A stretch of 64,000 bases of DNA, taken from contig JAQFVV010006231.1 in NCBI GenBank assembly GCA_028023455.1, forward strand, positions 7,826,036-7,890,035, written 5' to 3'. Source of the DNA: Epiperipatus broadwayi (Eukaryota > Onychophora > Udeonychophora > Euonychophora > Peripatidae). Below the pieces are notes generated by a model that made no database searches, was not told the DNA's origin, and worked only from the letters and a program-made list of their open reading frames with translations. Made by a program: the position numbers and the translations under genes. Of the stretch, positions 10,989 to 24,145 are shown piece after piece; the stretch's first letter is position 1, and every line of letters starts with the position of its first letter.

Positions 10989-10990
10989 TA

Positions 10991-13849
10991 TATAAAAATT
11001 TGATTAAAAACATAAAGCTTAAATTTGAAAAAAAAATTACTAATTTGTAGACAAATGTACTATATAAAAACATTCCAGTAGCTATAAATTAAAAGAATGC
11101 ATAATTTTTTCATTGATGAACTGCTATTTTCTTTCTTAAGTAGTGAGAGAATATTTCTTAATTCATGATTTATTAAATTAATATAAAGCATGAAAAAAAA
11201 ATACATATCCAACTACAATGTACAACCTAATATCATAAAAACAATAATTCACTGCAATGTACATTTTAAATTTATTTTTGATGCTTTTTATGTTCTATTA
11301 TCCAAGTTTTTTTTATCTTTGTAATTAAGAACACCACTATTAATTTTTTAAAAAAATGTTTTAGGAATTATATTTATTTTACACAAGAGCAGAAAATTAA
11401 ATAAAAATTTGATAAAGAAATGTAATGTACAATTGATTTCTGAAGTTTTAATAATCTAAATTATTAAATCTTTTTTATTTGTCAAAACAATAAAGGTGTA
11501 TTTTGCAACAGTCACCATTATCTTGAATATAGAAATAAATTACAAGATTATTGATTTAGAATTGAGCTAATAAATGATATTTTAAACTTATGTTTAATAA
11601 TCTTTGATTATCTAAAGATGATTATTATCTGCATAATGCACAGAATAATTTTTTCTCTCAAAATAATTTACAAGTGTAATACATAATATTTTAATTACAA
11701 TTAATGTATTTTTTGCCAGAAGCAAAATGTTCATAAAATTTTTAATCCATAGTATTGATTGAATGAATATATTTAATTGATAATTCTCATATTCATTAAA
11801 AGTCACTGGATGTCTCCCTTAGAAAAGGTGAGCTGTAGAATGCCACATTAACATTATCAGAAGTGATAATGATCTCTGATGTTTTTTGTAACATAGATTT
11901 CCCCCTAGTGCTTTTATTGATTTTTTAATGAAAAAAATCTGAAGAGGTCAATGTCTTAAGAATTGCAGTTAATACCTAAGTTTTACTCTACGATTCTATG
12001 ACAGAAGAAAATACCCAGAGGACCTTCACCTCATTTTGGTTTAGTTTTTATGCAAAGACTTTATAATAAATGAAATATGACTTTTTGCTTGTTTATAAAA
12101 TATTTTTGTTTATATTTACACACTAATTAATTGAGTAAAAAATATACATGTACTTTCAAATTATTTATTTATCTTTTATTTTTAGAAATAGAAGTTAATA
12201 AACTTGATTGTAATATAAATATAGAAAACTACAACATCTATTACATCATTATTTGTTAGAAGTGAATATTAAAATCTTTTTAAATATTCTAATTATTATA
12301 AAGGAAGTATCAGATTTTAAGGCAGACCTTTGTTCATTTACATTAAAAAAATTTTTTTTTAAAAAAATTGTTCTTTTTTTGAAAGAATACTTACTTGCAT
12401 GATGTTTATGGTACATTGTTCTAATTTACTAGTTAGTTTTTAAATATTTAAAAGGGTCAAATAGGATTTTTTCTAGAATATTATTTAAAGATATCAAATC
12501 CAACTCATTGAATTTTAATATAAAATAAAGATTTTATACAAAAGTGTAAGGTTAAGCATTTTCAAAAACCTCATCAAATGGAACAAAAGAAAGTTTCAGA
12601 TTTTATGAGGTTAAACTAATGTATACATTTTAAAATTTAATATTGATACATTTTGTTGTTATAGATTATCAAAAAATGTTTTTGCTTATTTACTTACTAT
12701 TCTGAATGAAACTGGTCTTTTTTCACTGTTGTAGTTGCTAGTAATGAAAATCTTCTTTACTTTGGATATATCATAAATGAAAGCATTGACTATTTTGAAA
12801 GGACATTGGATGAAATCAGATAAAATATATTAATTGTATTTTAATTCTATAATCAAAACAATATTGTACAATGAATAAACTCTGTACTATATTATATATT
12901 TTTAGCTTCAACATTGCTATTTGACATAGCTTTGAAATCATTTGTCAATGACATCATCAATTTTACAAAATGGCAGTTATTTTTTAAAAAGAGTTTTTAT
13001 TTTTAAAATCATAAATCAAAATAGCTGGCACAAATTGATAATGATTGCTATGACAAATCTTTATATAAAAGCCTATTATTAACTGAAGTAATTTGTTATG
13101 ATAATGAATTCAAGATTAAATTTTGTATGTTGTATAGTCAATGCATCAGATTAAAAAAAATTATTAAAATAATTTTTGGACTTTATTTTTAAAATACAAA
13201 AGTGTTAATAAAATGAAATTATAGGAAAAGACCTTTATGAAAATGTAACCTTTTGTTATTGCTGTTTGCATACGGATTTTTGTTAAATATTATTTGTAAA
13301 ATAGAAATATGTTATTACTATCATCACCATTGTCATATATATATTAAATGACATATTTATTTGTTCAGTAAGATGAATGTATATATATATTTTTAATGCG
13401 AAATTTGAGATAGTATCCTTTTGTCAACAAACTAGGGTGTGAATTATTTTTAAAATTTGAGGAATAAAAAAAAGATATTTCCGTCAAACAAAAGAATGTT
13501 TTATGTCATATATATTATGAAAATTCTTTTTTACTATATTTTGATATTTTATAAATTTTAATTTCAGCACTTCAAAATCCATTGCATTTTAAAAAAAAAA
13601 TCATAAGTAGTTTAAATTTGTTTTTCAATTCTTATTATCTTTTAGACAGTTATAGAATTATATGAATGCTATAGTTTATAATATATAAATATTCTGTTGC
13701 ATTATATGTATTAAATTGACATTGAATATGTATTTGTTCATATATTTTATGGTTAAAATAATTTTTGTATTTAAATAATCCATAGTTTAGATATTTTGGA
13801 ATTAAATAAAATAGTATTTATGTGAAAGAAGTTCAAGGTCCATATATCA
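10991..13849. other. AT-rich sequence without recognisable feature
   Basis: Nearly 3 kb of A+T-rich DNA with homopolymers (for example A and T runs at 12346-12367) and TA microsatellites (near 13381). I saw no coding-like composition, splice-flanked candidate, RNA gene or terminal repeat on either strand. Confidence 0.5.
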
Positions 13850-14080
13850 CAATTTCAGCTTTGTTACTTTCAGTGTTCAAACTTCTTTTAAAGCAGATTG
13901 AGCAATAAACCAATTCAATTGTTTTCTGCCTTATATATTTAGTATGGTGACAGAATCTCAAACTCTGGAACTCCAGTTCATGGATCATTGTCCTCTCAGT
14001 CTCTTCCAAAGTTTGAACTTCTTATGAATTTCTGAGAAATAAATCATTCAATTATTTTATATATAGCTGAAACAGTCCCT
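13850..14080 (+). repeat. Possible LTR-retrotransposon relic, partly duplicated
   Basis: Two related segments lie about 136 bp apart: 13875-13940 (ttcaaacttct ... aataaaccaattcaatt) and 14011-14070 (tttgaacttct ... aataaatcattcaatt). Each holds an AATAAA-type signal. Between them tatggtgaca (13943-13952) resembles the primer-binding-site motif that follows a 5' LTR in many animal Ty3/gypsy and BEL elements, and the same decamer occurs at 46842-46851. No pol coding and no matching LTR pair are visible, so this is tentative. Confidence 0.3.
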
Positions 14081-15115
14081 TATAAGATATTTTCCCAATA
14101 TTTCTTTAAAAAGTAAATGGTGAAGAAGAAGCTATTATTCACCAGACTTTCTAACTGTTGATGAAGAGGACCCACTATCTGAAAAAACAAAATAATTTTT
14201 GTTAATCAATAATTGAATGTCTTGCTGATTGATTAGTGGCTGATTATCTGAAAATAAAAATCCAAAGTACTGTTTGAAATCTGCATAAATTTCCAAGTTT
14301 TGTTCATTTTAGATTCGAATCAAATGGTAGGTGTGCATTCTAATATTTTGCCATGAAGTTTTTTTTCTTTTTTTATATATACTATGCAGTATATAGCAGT
14401 TAATGAATTTATTTCTGAAAAAATAAAAATTGCATTTCTTGTAGTCCATAAGTAATGATTATTGACTTATGCAAACATGAGGGGTCATGTTTAGTATATA
14501 TATATATATATTCATTTATTGACTTCATTTATTATTCTACTGAAGTCTGTACAGTACTGAATTTCACCACTGTTCCTCAAAATATTCTTCATAAAAATGA
14601 ATGTTTTTGAAAAATTATTTTCATAAACTTTTATTTTGCACTGCTTTTTTTGTATTAACTTTTTAAATGTTTTATTATTTACATTGCATGTTAGTGGGAT
14701 AGAATAATTACAATTATGATTTTTCAGACTGTGTGAAGGAGGAGAGGGGGGGAGGAGCAAGAATAAATTATTTTTGTATACTAATGTAGAAAATTTTATG
14801 AATGGATAGAAAAGCTGATGTGGTCACACAAGATGGGTGCTCAGGCAAAGTTACCTAAGCCAAAGATATTTCCATCTACTTTGGGCCTTCATAAAATGAT
14901 GGATTGAAAGCACGATTTAATTATTAATGTCATATTTGGAAAAAGAAAATTAAGGAAACCTTGCTGTGATAGTAGTGCTAATGGTTAGTTTATTTTTGAC
15001 ATTTTAAGGGAACTAAATTTGAAAATGTTAGATCAGAAGAATATTCTGTCTCATCATAAATAATAAATAAAAGCATCCATTAAAATAATATCTCATTAAT
15101 CATTACAAGCTAATA
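14081..15115. other. AT-rich sequence without recognisable feature
   Basis: A TA microsatellite lies at about 14496-14510 and a purine-rich stretch (ggaggagagggggggagg) near 14737-14755. No gene or mobile element was recognised. Confidence 0.5.
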
Positions 15116-15119
15116 ACAT

Positions 15120-15640
15120 AACTAATAAATAGAGATTATTTAAATCATCTAGTTTGGATATGATATGGTTGTTTTTTAAAATAATGCTGAAGGGCTTTAG
15201 AAAATGATGCAAATGTTATTAGATGAAAGCAAAAAAGTAGGATTAAAGATAAATGTTAAAAAGTCTAAAGTACTGTTCAGTGATTTTTCACAGAAAACAA
15301 AAATTAATAATCATAAATTAGAATATTCTAACAACTATAAATATCTAAAACAGGCAAAACTCACCATACGTATTACCACACACAGCAAGCTAGAGTAATC
15401 AATGGATGTCAGAAGGCAATACGTATGGTGAGTTTTGTCTGTTTTAGTAACAGCTATAAGCAAGCATAAGAAATGGTGATCATGTGATGTTTATTAACTA
15501 TAAATATCCTGATTAGATTAGTAATTAGATGGAAACATGGGTGAAATTAATCACAGAATTAAGCTTGAACAGAATATTTTTGGTAAAAATTATTTTTAAA
15601 AGGAAATACAATTGTGTTTGAAAAACAACATAAACACGTT
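15120..15640 (+). pseudogene. RTE-like LINE RT fragment, split by a small insertion
   Basis: The translated piece DESKKVGLKINVKKSKVLF (about 15219-15275) matches the region after the FADD motif in the other copies (compare KVGLKINVKKA at 1733-1765). It continues to SNNYKYL near 15327-15347. The element then resumes at about 15503-15590 (connection region, wattaatcacagaatt-type words) after an inserted segment. The piece before 15204 keeps a degraded gattatttaaatcatct word and the site of the FADD motif. Stops and frameshifts throughout. Confidence 0.7.
15346..15495. mobile_element. Small hairpin insertion in the LINE fragment
   Basis: The word aactataaatatc occurs at 15333-15345 and again at 15496-15508, exactly where the LINE sequence breaks and resumes, giving a 13-bp direct duplication. 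Inside, an inverted repeat of about 30 bp with one mismatch (left arm about 15344-15375, right arm about 15416-15447; core aaaactcaccatacgtatt) forms a strong hairpin with a ~40-nt loop. The remaining ~48 nt up to 15495 are unique. A 13-bp duplication is long for most cut-and-paste transposons, so the mechanism is unclear. Confidence 0.55.
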
Positions 15641-17965
15641 TTATCAGATCTTACTTGTGAACACTTACTTGGATGTGTAACAGAAGAACAATATGGAGAC
15701 TTTAGATTATTCATTGAATTATGGAAAAGTGTAACTAGAATTTTCAAATTTAATATCATTTATATTTTCAATTTCATCAGTAATTTTCATTGAAAGAAGA
15801 ATGAAGAATTTAAAGGTATTGTAATAACATTTTTTGTAAACTATTTTAATGTTATTTTTAAAAACATCTGTACAAAGTTACATAGAAAAGAAGTGAGAAA
15901 ATTACCTCCAATTTTAAAATAAAATAGATAACAAAGTTACTTGTTTATCTAAAATAAAAAGAAAAGAGCATATCCTTACATTTATTAAAATATTTTTTTA
16001 AAAAATCTTTTATCTTTTAAAGTATTAAAATATTAGACAGACAACTTTTTTTAAAAAGAAATGATATAGTATTAACTTTATTAATTATAAAATTGCTGAA
16101 CATAGTTTATTTACTTTTTTGGTAGTTATTTTTTGTTTAATGTTTTCATTGTAATTTTTAATAAATATGGATATTATATATATCTTATATACATGTTAAA
16201 ACATCCATATTACATATGTTAATGTTAGAAATGCATATATATATAATTTATTACTCTGCACTTTTCAGTATCTGCACCAAGAATTGAAAACAAATGTTTC
16301 TAGCACAAGGAACTCCTATACTTAGTGAAGAAATGTCAAAAAAGATCATCTTAACAAAAATTGTATTATTAAAAAAAAGCAGAAGTGTGAATAAGAAATA
16401 AAATAGGTTATATAATAATGGAAGTAGATATTGAATGATAATATTTTAATTTAGTTGTGTAAAGATATTAGCAAAAGGAATTTGAAGTAAATTAATTTTT
16501 AGTTATATATATATTTAAAAAACTTATGATTCTATCACAGAAAGTGTAAAATATGATTTTAGAATATTTTATATAATTTTAAATAGATTTGGCATATTAG
16601 AACTATGATAGAGATATTTATAGAGAATGGAAAAAGTTAAAATTTGTTTTATTGATTTCAGGGAAAAAATTAGCCAAATGATTTATTTTGAGAATATTTT
16701 TAAAATTAAAGTATAAGTGAAAAAGATAGAATACTATTTATCAGAAAATATTTAAAATTTTAATTATATATTTAGATATAGAAGAGATCATTTATCAATG
16801 GTTTTGTTGAATATTAATGACACAAAATTAACATTGAAGAGAGGAAGAGGTCAGTTCTATTAGATTTTAATCTACCAATGCTAGTAGTTATTGTGACTAA
16901 ATGAAAAACACCATAGTAAATAGGAATAATGAAATTTGAATGATAAAAATAAGTCAATAAAACTACTGTTTGAAAATAAAGGAAATTATTAATTGATGGG
17001 AATAATAGGTTTTGTTAATTAAAATTATTTTTTCCATTAACTAAGCAAAGATTGAATTAATGAAAAATTAGAATTAAATAAGCCTAAAAACCTGCAAATG
17101 AACTGAAAAGAAGAGTACCATTATTAATGTGTAGCGTCTTAGGTTGCAAAAATCTGGAGAATTAAGAAGCAGCAGCAAAAAAATCAGATGCTTTGGGAAA
17201 TAATGTTTTTTGTTAAATATTAAAATAAATTGAGCTAAGATTATAGAAATACTAAAAGAATGACTGAGAAAAGAATGTTTATTGAAAAAAGGATGAGAAG
17301 CTGAATCTACATGTTCATAAATAAAGGAATTATAGAATATAAATATGGTGAAAAGAAAAAAAAACAGATTTGATAGATGAGTTAATTGTAATGATCAGTT
17401 TAACTTAGCTCATCGCTATCAAAGTGCAATAAATGTGTTGACAAAATCAAATGAATTACATTCCCCATATCTATTTTATACAATAATAGATGCCCTACTA
17501 TTATATTGTTTTTCATAGAAAGATAATTATGAATCATTCACTCATGAAGTCTGGGAGATAGTTCATAAGATGGTTATTGCAGACCTACTATCTTTAAAAC
17601 ATATATTTGGCTATCTTCATCTTTTGGAATGATTGCTTGAATATTATTGCAATATATATGATATGCTTTTCATAATGAATGAGGAGTACCCTAGGTTTAT
17701 AAACACTGTTTTGAATTACTAAGATTAGACTTTTTCATAGTTTTGAACAATAGAACTTAAAAAAATCATCAGTTATATTTAAAATAATAGTAGCATATAT
17801 ATGTTTGTTATTACAAAATTGTGTTTTAATATTATTTAAAATGGAATTCTTTTAACTAATAATTATACTTGTAAGATCTTATATACGTATAAGCCTTTTT
17901 TGTTTTCAATATTTCCAGATAATAATTTATAAATGTAGTATAAGTAACATTTTATTTGTGATCAC
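15641..17965. other. AT-rich sequence without recognisable feature
   Basis: A+T-rich DNA with TA microsatellites (for example 16205-16245). There are no credible exons, RNA genes or terminal repeats. Confidence 0.5.
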
Positions 17966-18028
17966 TTTTTACTCTAAATAAATATTAAGTATTGTCACTT
18001 TTTACTCTAAATAAATATTAAGTATTGT
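17963..18028 (+). repeat. 33-bp tandem duplication
   Basis: The unit cactttttactctaaataa followed by atattaagtattgt is present twice in immediate succession with no visible difference, so the duplication is recent. It sits directly beside the terminus of the LTR-like repeat at 18026. Confidence 0.85.
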
Positions 18029-20600
18029 ACCGGTCAAAATAGTATGCTCATTTAACAAGATTCAAATCCTAAGCAAAAGTACCTCGAATCCGATCATGCT
18101 CAAGATACACAGGTCTGGAGCAATCCTGAATTCTAACCTATTTGCCTATTCTTTGAATCTCTGACGGAATGAACAACAATCCTGAGTATACAATAAAATT
18201 ATTTTAATTCCGTGCCCAGAAGCAGAGCGGTAGAGCATAAGATCAGACTGATGATGATGATCGAGGTCGGAGTAGCCCAGGAATTACATTTATTATAGTT
18301 ATTTATTCATGCTAAGCTATCAGCTAAAGAAAGTAGTTCTAAATATTAACTCGAAACTAATAATTCAACGACAAACCAGGATTTACATGAAATAGATATA
18401 TTTAATAAATATTAAACAAAACGCATATATATATTACAAAAGATTAAGGAAACGTATGTATATTTTACCAACTAGTTTCACGCTTGGGACAATATTGTTT
18501 ATTTACAAGACTTGGGAATTTGTTGTATAAAATCCCCTCTATCACTCATTTAATAAATATAATTTTACAGATACAATTTTATAGTGTTTTATAACTTGTG
18601 CGGAGTTAATAAGCTAATTCAAGAAAACTTTTGCTACGGAACGTTGTGGATGCCGAAAATAAATATAAAAGATCGTGACAGTTTTAACAGTAAATGATTT
18701 ATTTGATAACGGGCAAAATATATGATTTCAATCATGTATTTCTTAGGAGAACCATTATTTATACTTTTATTCACATTGTTTGGCAAAGACGTCTTTTAGA
18801 AATAAGAAACAAACAATGTGCTTTATTTACGAGATTACATGATATAATAAATAATTTACGTTTGTCTACGTCTATGGGAATCGATAACGGTTTTTCAAAG
18901 AAAGCATTTTAACTCAATGAACTGAACGTATTTTTTTTTTACGAAATGAATCATTATCTTTAACACATCATTGCGACTTACTAAGGTTAGGCGGACGGTG
19001 TTCAAATTAAAGACAAGAGTAATGGTACTAGCATACATTAAAGAAATCTGGCCTTCATGGCATTTGGATATTTTATCATTTAAAAATACTTGAGACGAAC
19101 TTAGATTTGATATGTCCGCGCATTCTGGCTGAGCGATATCGAGGGAGAGGCTGGGTTTGAGAGCCCAGATCTGGATGTACTGTAATTCGCAGCACATAAT
19201 TTCATAAACCTCACATTCCACAGGGAGTAGTATCCCTGATTATGAATACTTTTAAAAAAAGTAGGACAGAGCTTCAGACTTCCGACATCCCCAATCAAGA
19301 AATGGAAAAGATAAAATATCAGAATAAAGGAAGATGTATGCCAGCAACGTTATTGGACATGAATATAATTTTATAACATAATTTTCATATAATATTATTT
19401 TAAAACTTGGAAATTGTCTAACCTCTTGCGCAATAATCTGTTTTCAATCCTGAGTCATTTAACAAATGGTAATGAATAATAACTCTTTTCTATATCATTA
19501 AACTAATAAAATTTACATTTAAGTTCGATTCCCATATACGTATTAATTAAAGAATTAGCCCTCCGGGCAATGGTAAGAAAAGGTAGAATTTTATATTAAG
19601 TGTCGCGATCTTTTATAATGGCAACTAAACAACAAAGTAAAATAAGCATCCACAATAAAATACTTTTAGATATACAACCAACCTAGCGAACGATTTCTAT
19701 TTTAAATAAACAAATGAATATAATTTTATTAATGAATTTAATTAAAGTTGCGAGGTTGACTGATACCGACATATTAGAGAAAATAATATATATATTAAAC
19801 AAAATAAGTTGTATATATTTAATTGAGCCGCATAAAGTTATATAAACATAAATTAAGCGTGAAAGCAACATATATTTAGAATTACATAAGTATTAATAAG
19901 GGATTACAGAGAGAGAGTTTACGAGCAAAACTAGCAAAACATCATAAATGGATCTATGACTTAATTTAGCTACAAATTATAAATCACCTGTGAATGTTCG
20001 TATTAAGGCAGATCTAAATTACATGATTTTACCTAAGATATCAGCATAGCGGCAGGCAGGCAGGTTGGCAATTCTACGTCATCTCGTATGGCTGGTAGAC
20101 AGTCCTCCAAGAGGAAGAAAGGCGGACAGCTCCACTACTCATGCTCCATTGCACTAAATTTCTCTTGACTTCTTAAATGATGGCCTGGCAACACTTTTGA
20201 ATCAGGAACGTAAAAGTCCACTCTCCAGGTAAAAGTAACTAATTCATTTATCAAGTGAAAGTAACTAACTGATTTATCAAGTGAAAGTAATTAACTGATC
20301 AAGTGAAAGTAACTAACTTATCAAGTGAAAATAACTGACTGACCTTAAAAAGGTCTTATGGGCTCCTTTTATACACTATCTCTATAATCCCCTTGCAAAC
20401 AACATTTAATTAACAACATGTTTTTATACAGATAAGGCTCGAAATACCATTTTTAGCTATTTTAAATCATTTGACAACAACTGATAAACGATTTGTTTTC
20501 GATCTTAATTGCGATTGACAATTTTAATTAAAGGCAACAAGCTGAATTTAAACAAAGATTATTTTAGCATTTCGAGCCTCCCTCATTTTCTTTGTTGTCA
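18026..20600 (-). mobile_element. LTR-like long repeat, minus strand
   Basis: This block is visibly less A+T-rich than its neighbours. Read on the minus strand, its last ~130 nt match the sequence ending at 58399: both have ggcaaataggtta, then gaggtacttttgct, then a ...gttacaat / ...ggtacaat end. Termini of the form TGTAC.../...GTTACA fit LTR ends. On the minus strand a TATAAAAGGAGCC motif (20361-20373) could be an LTR promoter. No gag or pol reading frame was recognised, and the far limit is uncertain. It could be a solo LTR or a non-autonomous LTR element. Confidence 0.45.
20230..20340 (+). repeat. Minisatellite, ~28-bp unit
   Basis: Four to five imperfect copies of a unit containing aagtaactaact, a variable spacer and tatcaagtga run in tandem. 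They lie immediately upstream (plus strand) of the TATA-like motif of the LTR-like repeat, where promoter-associated tandem repeats would be expected if the block is transcribed on the minus strand. Confidence 0.8.
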
Positions 20601-20904
20601 CATTAAATACACATAGATATAAAAATAATTACAAATATATAAGCAAATGTATTTTCCAGCAATAAACATAGCAATAAAATTATTGCTTTAGTCATAATAT
20701 ATATGTACACATCACTCAAACTACTGTTTCATTTTTACTAAACATAATTAAGTTTACCAATCTTTCTAATGATTCGGCATACAGTGTGTGAGTGAATAGC
20801 ATATATTTATAGCAAGGTCTAAATTACCGACCTCGCAGGAGGTTAATGTAGATGGTGAAGCATGAAGCTCGATGATGGTTAGACATCGACTGCTTCAGTA
20901 TATA

Positions 20905-21170
20905 ACATCATCATTGTTTCAACAATTATCAACCTTCTGCAGGATAAAGGTCTCCAAGTGTAATTAAATTTTTCTGATCAATAGTTTTCCCTCTTCACAT
21001 CACTCCAGCAATCTTTCTCATGCCTTTTATATATAATCACTTTTTAAATCTTCTACATTCTTTAGGATGGTAATTTGCTGCATTGATTTGATGATTTTTT
21101 AAAATTTAAATTAAGTCATTGAAATACAGTAAAAACAAAACACCTTTCGTACCATATATATATTCACTTG
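20905..21170 (-). pseudogene. RTE-like LINE 3' end fragment (antisense)
   Basis: The minus-strand tail (catcatcatt word at about 20906-20915) is followed by sequence matching the 3' terminal segment of the family (ctgcaggataaaggtctcca at about 20936-20955) and the ctcttcacatcactccagca word. Similarity fades toward 21170. It has no open frame. Confidence 0.65.
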
Positions 21171-21640
21171 TCAGATTTTATTAATTTTATATATTTAAAA
21201 ATATTTTCTTGCTTTTATTGCTGATAATTTTATCACATCTATCATTATCATTATTATTATGGTTATTATTTTTAATTTCAGTAATAAATCTGATTAAAAG
21301 AATTCCCATAATTCTTGGCAAATGTATCCCTTAATTAGATCACTCAAGAACATTGATGAAAAAAAAAAAGATAAGTAAGTTATATATATAGAATTGATAA
21401 TAAAATAATAAAAGAAATATGTAGAGTGGAAAAAACAAAACAATTGCATTTAAAAATAATGAAAGTGAGATATGATTATAAGACTTATTAATTATTTTTA
21501 AAATTATATTTTGATATAATTTTCACACAAATGACATTTATTGTGATTGTGTTAGGCAATAAAATTGCAAAATAAAACGTTTTTGTTTTTTTTAAAGAAT
21601 AAAAAGATCTTTAAGAATTTAAAAAACCAACAAACAAATG

Positions 21641-22030
21641 TAAGTAATATTTCTGTAGTGTAATTTTTACTTCAACATTCTCACTTAAGGTAGGGACTGG
21701 TTTCTATCAACTTTTAATACTTGGAATGTAATCATAAACATGTGATCAAAGATATGTGAAAGAGATGTATGATCCCCAAGATGCACATTTTGTGCTTAAC
21801 CAGTACTCATCAGTTATGCCCACCACAATCTTTTATATAAGAGATTGTGGTCTGGACCAACTTATAAGTTTTAGTTCATCACAAAATGTACATCTTGGGA
21901 ATTATACATCTCTTTCATATATTTATGATTACATGCTTCCATAAGGTATTAAAAATCTATTGAAACTAATTCCTATTTTGTGTGAGAGTGTTGTCTTGAA
22001 TATTCCACTAGAGAAATATTATTCATTGGA
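21641..22030. mobile_element. Fold-back element, ~390 bp inverted repeat
   Basis: Left arm 21641-21800 and right arm about 21880-22030 are reverse complements with moderate divergence. Matching outer words are taatatttctgtagtg (left) and, in reverse complement, aataatatttctctagtg (right). Inner words are ccaagatg(c/t)acattttgtg. The short spacer holds an internal second inversion (ccacaatcttttatataaga / gattgtgg). No transposase is present and no clear target duplication was found. It is a MITE-like fold-back and would form a long RNA hairpin if transcribed. Confidence 0.8.
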
Positions 22031-22616
22031 TAATCTCTAGTCTAATGAATGACTAATAAAAATTATTAATAAACAAATATATTCTTTTAAATAGCTTTTA
22101 TTTTGAGTTTTATTATTTTTTAAATTCAAGTGTGGGTGAATAACATAGTTTAATTTTAGTGCTATTTTATTCAGCAATAAGATTCTTGATCATCTCTTCC
22201 TGCTTTATGTTACATTCAGTTGTTTTTTTAGTTTATCTATTCAAGTTTTTTTTAATCTATTCTATATCACTCTGAATATCTAATGTTGTGATCTATCATT
22301 GCTCATTTTCTTTCAAATATTCCACACTACTTACTTTTTTTCAATTATCTTCTATATATTTTTATTCTTCGTGTTGTACTTCATGGAATTTTTATCATGT
22401 TTTTCCAGTAACATACTTTAGAAGGCTTATTTTTTCAACTTTCCACAAGGTTTGTGAGTCAGATCGATCTATTAGATTCACATATATTTATACTTTGTAT
22501 GAAATTCTTATGGTTGATCTTTTTTAATTTTTATAAAAAAAAATTTTCATTATAATTACAATTTTTTTTTAATAAATCATTTGTTTGTTTATGATATTTT
22601 AATGAAATGCATCTTT
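22031..22616. other. T-rich sequence without recognisable feature
   Basis: The apparent open frames here are low-complexity Phe/Tyr/Ile/Leu strings created by T-rich DNA. I see no supporting motif. Confidence 0.5.
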
Positions 22617-22906
22617 ATTATATTTTCTACTCATATTTTAGCCATATATCTATTTTATTTGTTTTCACATTTTATTGCATTTATGACATTAGTATTTTGT
22701 TTTCATTGATCTTCAGCTTATATTTTATAAGTTTGTTCATTTTTTCTAGTAGTTTTTTTTATTTATTATATCTTCTACTCATATATTTTAGTCATATATC
22801 TATTTTATACCTTATTGCATTTATGACATTAATATTTTTTTTTCATTGATCTTTACCTTGTATCTTATTTATAAGTTTGTTCATTTTTTCTAGTAGTTTT
22901 CTTATT
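22617..22906 (+). repeat. Tandem duplication, ~148-bp unit, two copies
   Basis: Copy one begins at 22617 and copy two at 22765. Shared landmarks are attata(t/c)ttctactcatat, tattgcatttatgacatta and aagtttgttcattttttcta. Small indels separate them. Confidence 0.85.
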
Positions 22907-23127
22907 CATTCTCATTTTTGATCTATAAAAGTTATATTATCTACAAATTGAATTGGTCAACAAATTCTGCTTTAATATATACATAATTTTTATTTCTATA
23001 AATCTTCATTGCTTCATCAATATACTTGAAAAAAAAAAAAGAGATTAGAAGTTGCCCCAATATCTCTTCCTTTTGTAATTTTGATTTTTTTTCATCACTT
23101 TTAATTATTCTTTGAGTCTTGTATAAA

Positions 23128-24145
23128 TGTTACAATATAATAATCACTCTAAATAAGATTGAAACAAACAATTAATTATATTTACAATTATTTAATTATC
23201 AATCTGGTTTTTGTCTCTTAATGAGACATTTTCCAGATAGAAAGTTCTATACATCACATGACCTATTAATTACATTTACTCCACCTATTGGACATTATTT
23301 TATCTTCAACAATATAAATAATTATTATACATATAAGTAAATGACAATAAAAATACATAAAATTTTTAAAAACTATATAAATATTCTACCTCCCTCTCCT
23401 TTTATAAACTCTCATTCACAATTTCTACCATAATTTTTAAATCTTCCAATTATCTACTAATGCCCATTTTTTATCTAATTTTGCTGGATCTTTAATTATA
23501 TTTGCACATCTATCCAAATTTTTCTGAATGTATAAAATTCCCAACATATCCTTTTTTGATAATCTTTAACATGTTTTACAACTCTAATATTCTTCTCACA
23601 CTATTTCTCTGAGAGATATTAGGTCAGGACCTATATACATTATTTGGATACTGGTCATAAAATGGAGTGTGAGAAAAATATTAAAGTTATAAAACATGTT
23701 AAAGATTATTAAAAAAGGATATGTTAGAAACTTCATATCTTCAGAAAAATTTGGATAGATGTGCAAATATAATTAAAGGTCCAGCAAAATTTGATGAAAA
23801 AAGGGCATTATTAGATAATTGAAAGATTTAAAAATTATAGTGGAATTATGAATGAGAGTTCATAAAAGGAGGAGGAGGTAGAATATTTATATAGTTTTTA
23901 ATTTTTTTTATGTATTTTTATTTTATGCCATTTATTTATATGTTTATAATGTTAATTATATTGTTGAACATAAAATAATATCCAATAAGTGGAGTAAATG
24001 AAATTAATATGTCAAAGTGATGTATAAAACTTTATATCTTGAAAATGTCTCAATAAGCGATGAAAGCCAGGTTAATAATTAAATATTTATAAATATAATT
24101 AATTGTTTGTTTCAATCTTATTTAGATTAATTATTATATTATGTA
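23128..24145. mobile_element. ~1-kb fold-back (long inverted repeat)
   Basis: Arms 23128-23603 and about 23667-24145 are reverse complements over about 475 nt, with a short spacer (about 23604-23666). Matching words include aaacaaacaattaattatat at the outside and aacatgttttacaactctaa / its complement near the centre. Divergence is roughly even along the arms with a few indels. The word g(ta)taaatgttacaatat occurs on both sides (23121-23138 and 24201-24220). No transposase was recognised. The arms contain short purine-rich coding-like stretches without an identifiable domain. Confidence 0.85.

Noticed and set aside
18215-18290. tRNA-like segment (agcagagcggtagagcataagatcagact)
   Set aside because: It resembles an A box and D arm, but the B box position (gaggtcggagtagccc) lacks GGTTCGA and no acceptor helix forms. 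Treated as part of the LTR-like repeat.
20230-20340. CRISPR-like array
   Set aside because: Units vary in length and sequence with no unique spacers, and the DNA is eukaryotic. It is a minisatellite.
22288-22849. Open frames encoding hydrophobic Phe/Tyr/Ser-rich peptides
   Set aside because: They arise from T-rich tandem duplicated DNA and have no motif, splice signal or start context.
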